A stretch of DNA of 64,000 nucleotides from Eustoma russellianum (taxonomy: Eukaryota; Streptophyta; Magnoliopsida; Gentianales; Gentianaceae): the NCBI GenBank assembly GCA_036186865.1, contig AP025062.1, forward strand, positions 8,531,244 to 8,595,243, read 5' to 3'. The translations under genes and the position numbers were made by a program. Shown piece by piece: positions 10,958 through 22,289 of the stretch (position 1 is its first letter; every line of letters starts with the position of its first letter). The notes beneath the pieces are model-generated. The model ran no database searches. It worked only from the letters and a program-made list of their open reading frames with translations, and was not told where the DNA came from.

Positions 10958-13870
10958 TAACTCTTCTTTTACTATTAATAATGTATTATATGTAGAAGGA
11001 CTTAAGTATAATTTGATAAGTGTTAGCCAACTATGTGATGCTAATTTTCAAATTGAATTTGTGAAAAGAAAATGTGTTGTGAAAAAGAATGATAAGATTG
11101 TTTTTGAAGCTATACGAAAAAATGATGTTTACAAATTTAGCACACATGATTTGAAATCACAAAATGTTTCTTGCCTAGTGGCCAAAAATGATTTGACTCA
11201 ACTATGGCATAGACGACTTGGACATATTAGTTTTAAAATTTACAAAGATATTTGCAAAAATGAAAAAGTCCAAGGTCTTCCAAAATTAAATTTCAAAAAC
11301 CATGGCTTATGTGACACTTGTCAAAAGGCAAAACTTGTTAAAACAAGTTTCAAGCCCAAAAGTGAAATCTCCACCACCAAACCTCTACAATTGCTTCATA
11401 TGGATTTGTATGGGGATATTGGTACGGCAAGTCTAAGTGGAAAACATTACACCTTTGTGGTGGTAGATGACTTCTCTAGGTACACTTGGGTAATGTTCTT
11501 AGCTAAAAAGAATGATGCATGCCAAGAATTTATAAAGCTTTGTAAGAGATTAGAAAACCAAAGAGAGGACACAATTAAGGAAATAAGAAGTGATAGAGGT
11601 GTTGAGTTTGATGGAGAATTTCAAGAATTTTGTGTATCCAAAGGGTATGAACACAATTTCTCAGCTCCAAGAACTCCTCAACAAAATGGTTTTGCGGAAA
11701 GAAAAAATAGATCACTTCAAGAAATAAGTAGAGTCATGCTAAACGAATTTGAGCTACCCAAGTATTTTTGGGCCGAAGCGGTAAATACCGCTTGTCATGT
11801 CATCAATAGAGTTTATTTGAGACCATTTCTCAAAAAGACTCCTTATGAGCTTTGGAAAGGTAGAGTACCAAATATTGGTTATTTTAAGGTATTTGGTTGT
11901 AAATGCTTTATACTTAACACCAAGGATAACTTGGATAAACTCGACTTCAAAGAGGACGAAGGAATCTTTATGGGTTATGCTCAAAATAGCAAGGCATTTA
12001 GAGTATATAATAAAAGAAGCATGAAAGTTGAAGAATCAATTCATGTCAAGTTTAGTGAACTAAATGAGGATAAATCAAACATTAATGATGATAGTGATGA
12101 TGAAATAATTGAAGTAAGCTATATAGAGAAATTTGAGAATCCAAAAGGTAATATTATTATTGACCTTAGGATTGATCCTCTTGAACCTAAGGTTGAAAAC
12201 GAAGAAGTAGGAGGAGATACCTCAAATTTACCGGATTCATATAAGTATAGGAAAGATCACCCTAAAGAGCTGATATTAGGTGAAACTAGCCAAGGCATAA
12301 TGACTAGGAGAAAATTCAATGAAAATGCCTTCATTTCACAAGTTGAGCCTAAAAATATAAAGGAGGCAATAAATGATGAAGATTGGGTATTAGCTATTCA
12401 AGAAGAATTAAATCAATTTGAAAGAAGTGATGTTTGGGAATTAGTTGCTAAACCTAGTGATCATCCTGTAATTGGCACTAAATGGGTATTTAGAAATAAA
12501 ATGGATGATAAAGGAAACATCACTAAAAACAAGGCTAGGTTAGTAGCACAAGGCTATAGGCAAGAAGAAGGCATAGACTATGATGAGACCTTTGCCGCCG
12601 TAGCTAGGTTAGAAGCTATTAGGATGTTATTAGCATATGCATGCTATAAGGATTTCAAACTATATCAAATGGATGTGAAATCTGCATTCTTGAATGGAAT
12701 AATTCAAGAAGAGGTCTATGTAGCTCAACCTCCGAGGTTTGAAAATCATGATTATCCAAATCATGTTTTCAAACTCAAAAAGGCCCTTTATGGACTTAAG
12801 CAAGCTCCTAGGGCTAGGTATGATAGATTAAGTAACGTCCTACTTGAGAATGAGTTTTCAAGAGAAAAAGTCGACACTACTCTTTTTATTAAAGAACAAG
12901 GAAACCATCAATTGCTTGTTCAAATTTATGTGGATGATATCATATTTGGTGCTACTAATGATTCTCTTTGTGAGCATTTTGCAAAATTGATGGAAGGAGA
13001 ATTTGAAATGAGCATGATGGGCGAACTCAACTACTTTCTTGGTCTTCAAATCAAGCAAACTCTAGATGGAGTATATATATCTCAAACAAAGTATACTAAG
13101 GATTTGCTCAAGAAGTACAAATTTGATGATGGAAGAAGTGTGAGCACTCCGATGAGCACAAGTACAAAGATTAACAAAGACGAAAAAGGAAAGCCGGTTG
13201 AGGTAACAAAATATAGAGGTATGATTGGTAGTTTACTTTATTTAACCGCTAGTAGACCGGATATCTTGCATGCTGTGTGCTTATGGCTAGATTTCAAAGT
13301 ATGCCTAAGGAATCACATTTAGTTGCTATTAAACGTATCTTTAGGTATTTGAAAGGAACTTTAAATTTTGGGTTGTTTTATCCCAAAAATGGATGTTTTT
13401 ATTTAAGGGGGTACAGTGACTCCGACTATGCCGGAAATCGTGTTGATAGGAAAAGCACCTCCGAGACGTGTCAATTCCTTGGGGATTGCTTGGTTTCTTG
13501 GTTCTCCAAGAAACAAAATAGTGTGTCACTTTCAACGGCGGAATCCGAATATGTATCGGCCGCTTCGTGTTGTGCACAACTACTTTGGATGATCAATACT
13601 TTGAACGATTATAATATCAAGTTTGATAAAGTTCCCATCCTATGTGACAACACATCAGCCATAAGTATAGCACAAAACCCGGTTCATCATAGTAGGACCA
13701 AACATATAGAAGTGAGGCATCACTTCATAAGGGATTGCATTCAAAAAGGATTGGTATGCGTTGAATTTGTCCCAACAAATGACCAACTAGCTGATATATT
13801 CACAAAATCTCTTCCCACTGAGACATTTGAGTCTATTAGAACAAGATTAGGGATGATAAACATTAGTTAG
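10830..13870 (+). pseudogene. E2 Pol, one frameshift before RNase H
   Basis: This is the best preserved pol of the family. An 830-aa frame (10830-13322) covers protease (MDSGCSTHM), integrase zinc region (WHRRLGHISF...CDTCQKAK), integrase core (MDLYGDIG, VVDDFSRYTW, SDRGVEFDGEF with PQQNG) and RT (YVDDIIFGAT). A single lost base near 13285 (CTTATGGCTAG against CTTATGTGCTAG) moves the rest, RNase H (YSDSDYAG...HIEVRHHFIRD, to 13870), into another frame. The RT reads TFAAVARL where E1 and most copia have TFAPVARL, and PRARYDRL where E1 has PRAWYDRL. The frame is +1 relative to gag, as in E1. Confidence 0.92.
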
Positions 13871-13900
13871 AGGGATAAAATTATAAATCTCCAAAACTGG

Positions 13901-14028
13901 TATACGTCGAACGATCGACGTATCAAAACAAGAGATCGACGTACGTCGATCTCTGACATCGACCGATCGACGTACGTCGAACTCAGACGTCGATTGATCG
14001 ACGTCGTCGAATTCAACAGGTATAAAAT
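13901..14028 (+). promoter_or_regulatory. Putative internal promoter before E2 ORF3
   Basis: Palindromes of the LTR type (ACGTCGAACGATCGACGT, GAGATCGACGTACGTCGATCTC and relatives) fill 13901-14008. TATAAAAT follows at 14021-14028, then a pyrimidine-rich leader and the ORF3 ATG at 14246. The same order is conserved in E1. Confidence 0.5.
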
Positions 14029-14245
14029 CTGTCAAAACGTGAATCCATCTTCATTTGCAACCATTTCCATCAGCGAAACCCTACAAAAAGCTGCGCCTCC
14101 TTTCTCCCAAATCCTCCATATCTCAGATTTCATCTCTAAATCAAGAGTTAAACAGTTTCTACTCTTGATTCTTGAGTTCCTCTCTTGAATTCCTCAATTT
14201 CAACCTAAAACTCTAAATCTCTCAAGCCCTAAATATCTCAAAGAA

Positions 14246-15511
14246 ATGTCTTCTAGGAGCAAAAATACAACCAAGAGGCCAAGATCCTCTAGGGGTGGAG
14301 GAGAAGGTTCAAGCACCTCTTCTCAAGGTCAAACATCTCAACCTCAAAGAAAGAAATCTATGGATGAGAGTCAAGCACAAGTGCTAGCCACAATTAGGAG
14401 TAAGTTGACTCTCTCAAATTTCCCTTGGATCAAAGCCAAAGATGCCAAAGATGCTTTGGAGGAACCCCTAATCCCCGGGCACGTAAGTTACATCTCTAGA
14501 CATGCTCAAAAATTATTTGATAAATGGGAAGATGATGATAGACCCACTATCCCACTCAAATTGCTTAGAATAAATGATATTCTAAGCAATGATGAACTAA
14601 GTCCCATCATTGAATGGTTAGATGTTCAAGAGTGGAGAAATATTTGGAATGAGAATGAGATGCTCAAAATGTCCACTAAATATACTAGGCTTTTTTATGC
14701 GAATTTATGGATTGAATACATAAATGGCCTTCCCTTAGCTCTACATTCAGTTATTGATGGACACCATGTGAAATGGAAAGTTGAAAAAATTTGTAGCTTG
14801 ATTGGTGTACCCAACGAAGGGTACTATGAGTTTGATGCATGGAAATGGGATACGGCTAGGTGGAAAGTCTCTGAAGATGAAGTGAAAACTTTCTTAGGCT
14901 TCCATCCAAGTAAAAACACAAACGATATGCCTTTAGTTTATCGTACCCTTCTTGCCATTGTTACATTCTGCATCAATGGTAAATCCGCAAAATTGCCAAG
15001 TAACCTTGACTTCTACATAGCATACCAAATAGCTAACCGTGAGAAGATCAACTCTGGGGATCTTTTTATGACAAATGTTGTCGAAGCCGCAACCAAACAA
15101 AACAAAGCCCTTCCCTATAGTAACCTTATCTATAGGATGCTTATGAAGTCGTGTATTTATGTGGATGATACGGATATTGACAACATAACGCACAAGGACT
15201 TCTATGATAAAGTCAACATCCAACAAATTCTGAAGTCTAGAAAAGAAGCAATGAGGAGAGAACAAGAGGAGGAAGCAAGAGAAGACGAAGACCTTCCAGA
15301 TGAGGCACCCATTCCTGAACCAGAAACTCATGAAGAACCAAGTAGCTTGAGCTCAAATGTCCCGGAACTTCAAGCTCAAGTTGCTAGTCTTCAACAAGAG
15401 GTTGGGGAGCTTCGCAGCAAGGTATCCGTCCATGAGTCGAGGTTTGCAAAGCTCAAGGCAAAGATAAAAGCTTGTATTCCTGGCATCACATTCTCTTCAG
15501 ACGAAGACTAG
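14246..15511 (+). CDS. ORF3 protein of E2, intact (421 aa), function unknown
   Basis: An open frame from ATG (MSSRSKNTTKRPRSSRGGG) to TAG. The first 35 residues are basic and Ser/Gly-rich. The central part (about 45-300) resembles the uncharacterised plant retroelement domain often called putative plant transposon protein, with the segments TRLFYANLWIEYINGLPLAL and DMPLVYRTLLAIVTFCINGK. It is followed by a Glu-rich linker and a coiled coil (about 375-415, VPELQAQVASLQQEVGELRS). I see no convincing signal peptide or membrane span, so an envelope role is not supported by sequence; only the position matches env. Staying open while pol has decayed may mean recent insertion or selection. Confidence 0.85.
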   Translation: MSSRSKNTTKRPRSSRGGGEGSSTSSQGQTSQPQRKKSMDESQAQVLATIRSKLTLSNFPWIKAKDAKDALEEPLIPGHVSYISRHAQKLFDKWEDDDRPTIPLKLLRINDILSNDELSPIIEWLDVQEWRNIWNENEMLKMSTKYTRLFYANLWIEYINGLPLALHSVIDGHHVKWKVEKICSLIGVPNEGYYEFDAWKWDTARWKVSEDEVKTFLGFHPSKNTNDMPLVYRTLLAIVTFCINGKSAKLPSNLDFYIAYQIANREKINSGDLFMTNVVEAATKQNKALPYSNLIYRMLMKSCIYVDDTDIDNITHKDFYDKVNIQQILKSRKEAMRREQEEEAREDEDLPDEAPIPEPETHEEPSSLSSNVPELQAQVASLQQEVGELRSKVSVHESRFAKLKAKIKACIPGITFSSDED

Positions 15512-16045
15512 GATGTTTGTTTTAGCTTGTTTCTTGTTCTAGCTTAGTATGTGTTGTTCGTTGTAAAACTTGGCTGTGTCTTTGATTCTATGAAGTATTG
15601 TTGCTTATTTTGATGCTTTCAAAAAGAGGGAGAAAATGGTTGTTGTTGCTTGGTTTATTAAATGACTGTTGCTGCTTGGTTTACTGCATGATTTGTTGCT
15701 TGGTTTATTACATGATGAGATTGCTTGATGGAAATAATTTTTTTGGTAGCTGGCAAAATGAGGTAAAACTGGAAATTGGATCTTAAAATGAAAATGAGCA
15801 TAAAGAGTTATTGATGCATGTTTCAGAAATTTGGGATATGTTTGGTTGAGGGGGAGCAAATTTTAAAGAGAAGCATTTTGATTGGAGTTGTAAAATCTTG
15901 TTCACATTGACCACTACGGAAGATATAAAGTATATACACTTAGGGGGAGATTGATATTTTTCAAATTTGAAACATTCAAATAGTTAAAATGAAGCAAAAA
16001 CATCTTTTAGAATCTTGGTTTTGAAATCATGAAAAAGGGGGAGAT
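15512..16045 (+). other. E2 3' untranslated region with three polypurine tracts
   Basis: Noncoding. GGGGGAG-type tracts lie at about 15846-15855, 15940-15950 and 16032-16044 (AAAAAGGGGGAGA). The last abuts the 3' LTR and is the likely plus-strand primer. The two upstream tracts share the AGGGGGAG core. Confidence 0.75.
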
Positions 16046-17334
16046 TGTTAGATTATAAAATGTTCCGATGATATAAAAAGATGTTTTAAAGAGCTAAGAT
16101 GGAATTTCACACCTCAAGTTTGAAGCAAATTGAGAAAAACATGTGCGAGACGTAAATCTCTCATGGATCGGTTGAAGTATACATTAGCCCCTCAGGAGGC
16201 ACATGACTCGATCCATGTGAAGCTTGGTAAATGTTTGAGTTCCCAGATCCACGTCATACTCTCAGCCAAGAGACGTGGATCGATCGATGTATAACTGAGA
16301 GACGTCGATCTCTCAGCTAAGAGTACGTCGATTGATCGACGTCATTCTGAGAGATGTCGTTCTCTCAGCTCTGGTACGTAGATCGATCGACGTCTCCAGG
16401 ATTCAAAAAATTTCAAACGTTTAAACAAAATCCAAGGGAGATCTATGATATTTTCTCTCTCCAATCTTGCTCAAATTTCTTGTGGACTTTAACCCAACAT
16501 ACTACATGCTTCCTTGACTATTTTAACCATGTCTAAGATTCTCTAGGGTGGCTATTCAAGATCAAATCATTCCATAGGGTGGCTAAAGACTATTTGGGCA
16601 CTATCTTGACATTTTTAAAGATGAAGACTTGGTGGATAGCCTCAAAAACATGGTCAACTTTATCTATAAATAGAAGAGGCTTGGATGAAGCAATGATACA
16701 CTTTCAAGATCATCTAGCTTCATCTTTCATTGTTGTATAGATCTCTCATACTTGTAAATTTGTTTAAAAGCTTGTTTAGCTTTTCTTTGCTCTTCATTGT
16801 TGTATATTGAGAGAAAGAGAGTCAAGCACAAGAGGAACCATAAATATTTGATATCTTGCTTGTGCTTAGACTTGTGAGAAAGTGTGAACCTTACTATATT
16901 TCTTCAACCCACTGTTAGAAGTTCTTGAGGGAACTTTTGTTGAAGTAGTGAGGAAGCAAGAAGTTGTTCTTGCTAAGAGCTGTAGTTGCTGTAGTTGCAC
17001 AAGTGTGTTTTGTGCAAGAAGTTGATGTTGTTGTTGCTTACACTAAGGTGTTAGTGTAAGAGTTGCTGTGGTTGTTCTTATTGTTCATAATAAGAAGAGT
17101 AGTTCATAATAAGAAGAGTAGTTGTTGAAAATCCACTTTGGCAACAAAGTGGTAGTGGAGTAGAATCATTTACGATTCGAACCACTCTATATCCGGTGTA
17201 CTCATTCACTATTTCTCATCTCCCATTCTTGCTCTGATTTTGAATATCTTTTGAGTTGAGCCAAACGAGAAAATTCCGCAAAAGAGCCAAACACTCTATT
17301 CATCCCCCCTCTAGAGTGTATTTCGGACCCAACA
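16046..17334 (+). repeat. E2 3' LTR
   Basis: TGTTAGATT...CCCAACA, 1289 bp. The palindrome array is shorter than in E1 (about 16248-16400), because two or three units are missing between TACGTCG and CATTCTGAGAG. The TATA box TATAAATAG is at 16665-16673. A 19-bp direct repeat (CATAATAAGAAGAGTAGTT) sits near 17087-17120. Confidence 0.9.
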
Positions 17335-17545
17335 GTATGCAATCATACTCATGTGTTAGAAACACACAGAGGTTGTTTCTCGATGACCCATAATGAAAAT
17401 TGAGTCAAGCTATGTCGATCAACTGCTACTTCACAATATAAGAAGCGCAACCAATTTAGTGAGTCATTTTGCTTTATCTCACCATATTTCAAAGTCAAGA
17501 AAGAGTGTGTCATTGACTCTATTAAAAATAGAAATACATGTCACA
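17335..17545 (-). repeat. SINE-like repeat copy, inverted relative to 38440-38690
   Basis: Read on the minus strand this matches 38440-38690: shared blocks include the segment around CATAATGAAAATTG (17388-17401), the stretch GAGTCATTTTGCTTTAT (17461-17477), and the part running into AAGAGTGTGTCATTGACTC. The copy is cut at its left end by the E2 LTR. It lacks one of the two roughly 80-bp subrepeats of the other copy. Confidence 0.65.
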
Positions 17546-17781
17546 CCACACAGATATATATGGTATAATACATGTCACCATACAATAGAGATACATGTTA
17601 TAGAAAATATAATCCATGCTTAATACATATATAAAACACTATAAAATGGAGATGAAAACCGCTATACTATGACGTGGGAACAATCATTATAGTGAAGACG
17701 GGAACTCACTGTTCTCCAAGAAAAAAAAAGGAAAGAACAAAAGGTAGCGTTCAACATAGCAGCAATAGTATAGTTGGTTTT
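17546..17781. other. Unannotated flank of the LINE, with its target-site copy
   Basis: AT-rich DNA with no supported gene. Its end, 17764-17781 (AATAGTATAGTTGGTTTT), is the left target-site duplication of the LINE; the right copy is at 37529-37546. Confidence 0.7.
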
Positions 17782-18581
17782 AGAGGCCTTCTATTTCTAT
17801 TCTTATTTGTCATTGTCATGGAATACCTGTCTAGGCTATTCATGCAACTCCATTGGGATCAAAAGTTCTCTTTCCATCCTAAATGCAAGGATAACCTCAT
17901 CACTCACCTCTGTTTTGCTGATGATCTTGTCATTTATGCTAAAGCTGATGCTCTTTCATTTCAAATGATAATAGATAGGCTAAACCACATTTGGCCAGTG
18001 TTGGGTCTCCTCCCTAACTTATCCAAATCCAGCTTCTTCATAGTTGGTGTGTCAAATTTTCAATCTTTGCAATTAATCACTGTTTTTACTCTAGGAGCAA
18101 TGCCTTTTAGGTACTTGGGTATTCCGGTTGTGGATACCAGACTTCAGACCAGCCACTATTCACCGCTTATCTCAAAACTTCTCCAAAAAATAAACCTTTG
18201 GAAGTCTTCTTCACTGTCTTTTGCTGGTAGGTTGCAGCTCATAAAATATGTGCTGCAGGGAATGCATTGTTTTTGGTTAAGTGCACTCCCCATTCTAATG
18301 AATATTTTGGAACAACTTAACAGAATTTTCTTGCATTTTCTGTGGGGGAATTCGGACAAGGGGAATTAAAAGGCCTTAGTTGCTTGGAAACAAGTTTGTT
18401 TACCTAAAGTTGAAGGTGGGTTAGGCGTCATTAATCTGCAATCTTGGAACATATCCTTATTGGCAAAGCACATTTGGGACCATCATAGGAAAAAAAATAC
18501 ACTTTGGGTACAATGGATAAATCACAGGTACAAGCTATATGCTTCTTTATGGACTAGGCCGATTGCCAAATCGGACTCCCC
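17782..18581 (+). pseudogene. LINE reverse transcriptase, 5'-truncated, upstream piece
   Basis: This is a plant non-LTR (L1-like) reverse transcriptase. The frame starts inside the RT domain at a degenerate PYLFVIVMEYLSR motif (LFLFVIVMEYLSRLF). It includes the catalytic FADD (LCFADDLVIYAKAD) and the conserved FRYLGIPV and SFAGRLQLIKYVL segments, with a stop at about 18367. Similarity goes on in the same direction (GGLGVINLQSWN, LLAKHIW) to 18581, where the E3 LTR interrupts it. The coding trace resumes at 36620. Truncation at the 5' end is normal for LINE insertions. Confidence 0.85.
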
Positions 18582-20005
18582 TGTTAAAATATGTTAATTT
18601 TTTGATGATTTACACAAATGACACTTGAAAAGCTAGATAAGGCGCCTCATGTGAAGTGTTTGGAGACCAGAACACTTCGAACACATGCATAAGACGCTTG
18701 ATGTGAAGTGGCTGGAGACCAGAACACTTCGAACTCCTAGATAAGACGCCTCATATGTCAAGCTGTGTAACAACACACTCTTAATGTCTAAACAGACGTT
18801 TCATGTGTGTTACAAAGTCACATGGATGGTTTCCGCCAAAATGGACACAAATATCAAGTTACTTTTGACAAAACTCAGAATAACTTTGAACAAATATGAA
18901 GGCTAAGATCAGGCGCTTCATGTGACTTCGAACGAATTTTGTTGCCCATAACAAGCGCTTCATGTGACATTGAACAAGTGTTCCTTATTCACTTAAGGCA
19001 CTTCATTTAACATTGAATGCCAGTTCAAACACACTTTAGGCGCTCCATGTCACATTGAACGCCTGTTCGTAAAACACATAAGGTGCTTCAGGTGACTCAA
19101 CATTACAAATATTTTATGATGCACTTTCTTATGGTTACTTGACATTTGTACCCTCGCTTTTAGTGAAACCTCAGAGGTTCCACTCTCACTTAGGAGAATG
19201 TCCTCTTTCCTCTTTGAGCTTTCAAGAAAAAGCTTCCTCAAGAAGTTTTTATTCATCCAAGAGAAGATCTCCATAGAAGAAGGCTTGTCATCACAAGAGA
19301 CAAAACTTTTCTTTCTCTCCTGTAGGGTTGACAATGGCTAGAAGGTGATAAAACAAGGGTTTTCATCACTTTTCAGACAAAAAAAACTTTCTAACAATAA
19401 GCTCTCAAGTTTCTCTCAAGCTTTTGCTTTCAAAATAGTTGTATCATTGTATATTTTACTTTATTTATGAGAGCAGTGATTGTAAAGAAAAAGAGTCTTC
19501 TTCTTGAGTGAAGATTGTGAGAAGCCAAGTGTAGATCGTTGGTCAAGAAGCAAAGGTGCTTCTTGTTTGAAAAAATTCATACATTGGAGGGTTAGTTGAT
19601 AGTGTAGTGGTGCACCATACTCCCAACAAGAATTCTTTGAGGAGCAAGGAAGTTCTTTGGAGGCTAGACTTTAAGGGATTGATATTTCTTGGTTGTGGTC
19701 TAGGCGTGTGGCCTAGTTTTTACATTATTTGGATTTTCGTTTTTTGAGTGTTGTTTCTCTCAAAAGAAATAACAATCCCCCATTCAAAATCCTTCTTGTG
19801 AAAAACTAAGAAGGTAGAGGAATAGAGTCATTTGACTTGAACCTCTATAAATCTCGTGTTCTTTACGCTTCTGCACGTTTATTACTTTTGAAGAACACAA
19901 ACAAGTAATGATTTGTTCTCATCATCAAAAAATATCTGGAAAATATCCATACTTGGTGAACACACTATTCAACCCCCCTTCTAGTGTGTTCTTAAGGACC
20001 TAACA
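18582..20005 (+). repeat. E3 5' LTR
   Basis: TGTTAAAATATG...CCTAACA, 1424 bp. From about 18630 to 19095 it holds imperfect repeats of GGCGCCTCATGTGAAG-like units (with GACCAGAACACTTCGAAC). It has about one such unit (roughly 50 bp) fewer than the 3' LTR, which accounts for the length difference. Confidence 0.88.
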
Positions 20006-20007
20006 AT

Positions 20008-20019
20008 TGGTATCAGAGC
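20008..20019 (+). other. E3 primer binding site (initiator tRNA-Met)
   Basis: TGGTATCAGAGC, two bases after the 5' LTR, the same spacing as in E1. Confidence 0.9.
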
Positions 20020-20045
20020 GAAATCTTGAGTATTTGAGTATAAAA

Positions 20046-20314
20046 GCTCTCACCCACAAGAGTTGGTTATAGGTGATTTAAATAGGGGCATCACTACACG
20101 AAGACAATATCGAGAGAACACGTTTGTTTCTGTCATAGAGCCTAAGAATATTAAAAATGCACTTATTGATGAAAATTAAATCTTGGCAATGCAAGAAGAA
20201 CTAAACCAATTTGAAAGAAGTGATGTTTGGAAGTTAGTTCCTGAACCACTTGATCATCCCATTGTAGGTATGAAATGGGTATTTCGTAACAAAATGGATG
20301 ATCAAAGAAATGTC
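20046..20314 (+). pseudogene. E3 Pol, N-terminal RT piece
   Basis: It reads ELVIGDLNRGITTRRQYREN...EPKNIKNALIDEN, then a stop (TAA about 20177), then ILAMQEELNQFERSDVW and MKWVFRNKMDDQRNV. It aligns with the linker and RT start of E1/E2 pol. It directly follows the primer site, so about 4 kb (gag, protease, integrase) has been deleted. It is cut at 20314 by the 20315-24445 element and goes on at 24446 (NVTRNKARLVVQGYRQEKG). Confidence 0.88.
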
Positions 20315-20476
20315 TGTAAAACCTCAGGCGCTACAAACTCTCCCAAACCAATTGGTGATAGGAGATGCGCATACCCTAGCCTTATAGTGCATTCAGCACA
20401 CACAAGTGTCCACGGCATTCTACTGTGACTTGGCCCACATGGCCTACGCACCACGGGACAATTACTGCACCCAACA
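20315..20476 (-). repeat. Gag-only element, 3' LTR (left copy)
   Basis: 162 bp; on the minus strand it starts TGTTGGGTGCAGTAATTGTC and ends AGGTTTTACA. Its size is that of TRIM-like LTRs. It differs from the right copy at scattered positions. Confidence 0.88.
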
Positions 20477-21599
20477 TTCTCTCCCTCAGCAATTGCTCCT
20501 GCTGGGAATCAAACCTGTGACGTTGGCTCTGATACCAGTTGATGATTGGTCCAACTTTTCATCATTTTAATGAGCTGCAAAATCTGAAAACAACTAGCAA
20601 AACATGTGCCAAAACGAATTCAAAATACTACCAAACAATCACCATTCAATCCCTTCAATTTTGGGATGCAAATTAAGGACAATAACATTGTAAAATTCGA
20701 CCACTATTCACATGTGCTGAAAATCTTCAGCATGTGTTGTATTTTAAAATCTTTCCTTGTGTGTTGCCCCCTTCAAATTCACCCATCATGTGTGGCTCAT
20801 TTTCCACCAATTAAAGTGCCAAATAAGCTCCATCTAGGCTCCAACAAAGCTGAAAATGGTGTGTGAAATTCCTGCACATGTGTTGAATTTGCTTTTGGTA
20901 AACTTTATCAAATAATGCACAATATTCATATATATATGGTAAATTATAATCAGCCTTATTTTGAATTTTCTAAAACACTTTAACATGTCTTTAATGTGTA
21001 AAAAGTGTCTAGATACATGTTACATCTCATGCCACAAAACGTTCCATGTTGTATGTTCGTAGAAAACTGAATTTTCAACTTTCGTCGATTACGCGATTTT
21101 TCTCTGATTAGATTCAAACTTCTTGCACATGTCATATATGTTATGTCACACATAATAATCATAAAATAAAGTGTATATTCAGCTCTAATGGCTGATGGTA
21201 TAGGCGCCCCATGTGCTTAAAAGAATTGAATTTGAAATCTCCACACATTTGGCCTAAATTGTGGGTGATTTGTGTGTGCCAACATAGAATGATTTCATGG
21301 ATGATTTGAACATGTGAGCCACGAAAGTTTTAGCTATTTTTGGAGTATATGGGCTGGCCATCTTTATATGGAAAGTACATGACACGTTGGCGAAGTTTCG
21401 ATAGTCACCGATACGACAATTTTTAGTTTATAACCTTGTAACATGTCGTTATAATTTTATCATCACCATGACTTATATCATATGATATAAGACCTGAATA
21501 TACTCATAAATATGAGGTGTATATAGTGGTGTGACGTTGACGTACGTTTGTAATATATGCAATGTGTAGGTAGTACGTCAGAATATATTTGTATTGTGC

Positions 21600-21642
<43 letters not shown>

Positions 21643-22289
21643 TGTTTTTAATAGGTGAATAAGGAGACTTTCCATTCCCAATTTATTGCCATCATGCCTT
21701 CTCCAAATATATCTCCATTTAATGAACTAGTTAGTTCATTAACTTAAATACTTTACTTAATGAACTAGTTTAGTTCATTAATGGTGGCACCTGAAAATAG
21801 TTCAAAGATAACAAATGTTTGCGATATGATGTAAGCTTTAATGCTTCATGGCTTGTTAGTACGGCTACAATATATATAAACATATGAAGCATATATATCA
21901 CAAAAACGTATCACATAATCATTTTGTCATGAATTTCATAAACACGTAGTATTTAAATGATGTATTTATAAATCACTCAAACTTTTTTTCTCAACAATCT
22001 TTTCTTTTTGATGATTTACAAAATAACACAGGTTCATGATTTAAATATAATTCCTCCCCCTCCAATTAGGCACAAATTCGAGTTTTGAATTTTGAATTTT
22101 TATTTTTATAGTGTCGTCGTCTCCCCCTTAAATTGTGCAATCATGCTCTCTCTCTCTCCCTTAAATCATGCACTCTTTGTCCCCCTTTATTTTGTAAATA
22201 ATATCAAAAGTACAGGTAAGAAAGAAATAACAGTTTATAGTATATCAAGAATCATGCATTTCAAGAGCGTTCTTAAGGGTTATTTATTC
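20477..22289 (-). other. Noncoding 3' half of the gag-only element
   Basis: No pol motif is seen on either strand. It contains a (TA)n microsatellite (about 21604-21641) and, on the minus strand, several AGGGGGAG or AAGGGGG tracts (about 22050-22190) like Sirevirus polypurine tracts. Close to the 3' LTR lie GCTGAGGGAGAGAA (about 20477-20490, minus strand) and a second primer-site-like motif (20526-20537). Confidence 0.7.
20526..20537 (-). other. Second PBS-like motif beside the 3' LTR
   Basis: On the minus strand this reads TGGTATCAGAGC, the tRNA-Met primer sequence, but it lies 50 bp before the 3' LTR, not after the 5' LTR. A complete TRIM interior (primer site, short spacer, purine tract) can be read between it and the LTR. 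Confidence 0.6.

Larger units (their letters stand above)
9999..17334 (+). mobile_element. E2: outer Sirevirus-type element, right part
   Basis: This is the continuation of the element whose gag begins at 1-165. It contains the gag C-terminal half, pol, an intact ORF3, polypurine tracts and a 3' LTR ending CCCAACA at 17334. Its 5' LTR lies outside the window. The bases after the LTR (GTATG) should be its target duplication, which cannot be tested here. One frameshift in gag and one in pol make it non-autonomous, although ORF3 is open. Confidence 0.92.

Noticed and set aside
14246..15511. Retroviral envelope protein
   Set aside because: Only the position fits. No signal peptide, membrane anchor or fusion-like segment is visible.
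21604..21641. (TA)n tract as a regulatory or origin signal
   Set aside because: A simple microsatellite in the noncoding half of the gag-only element.
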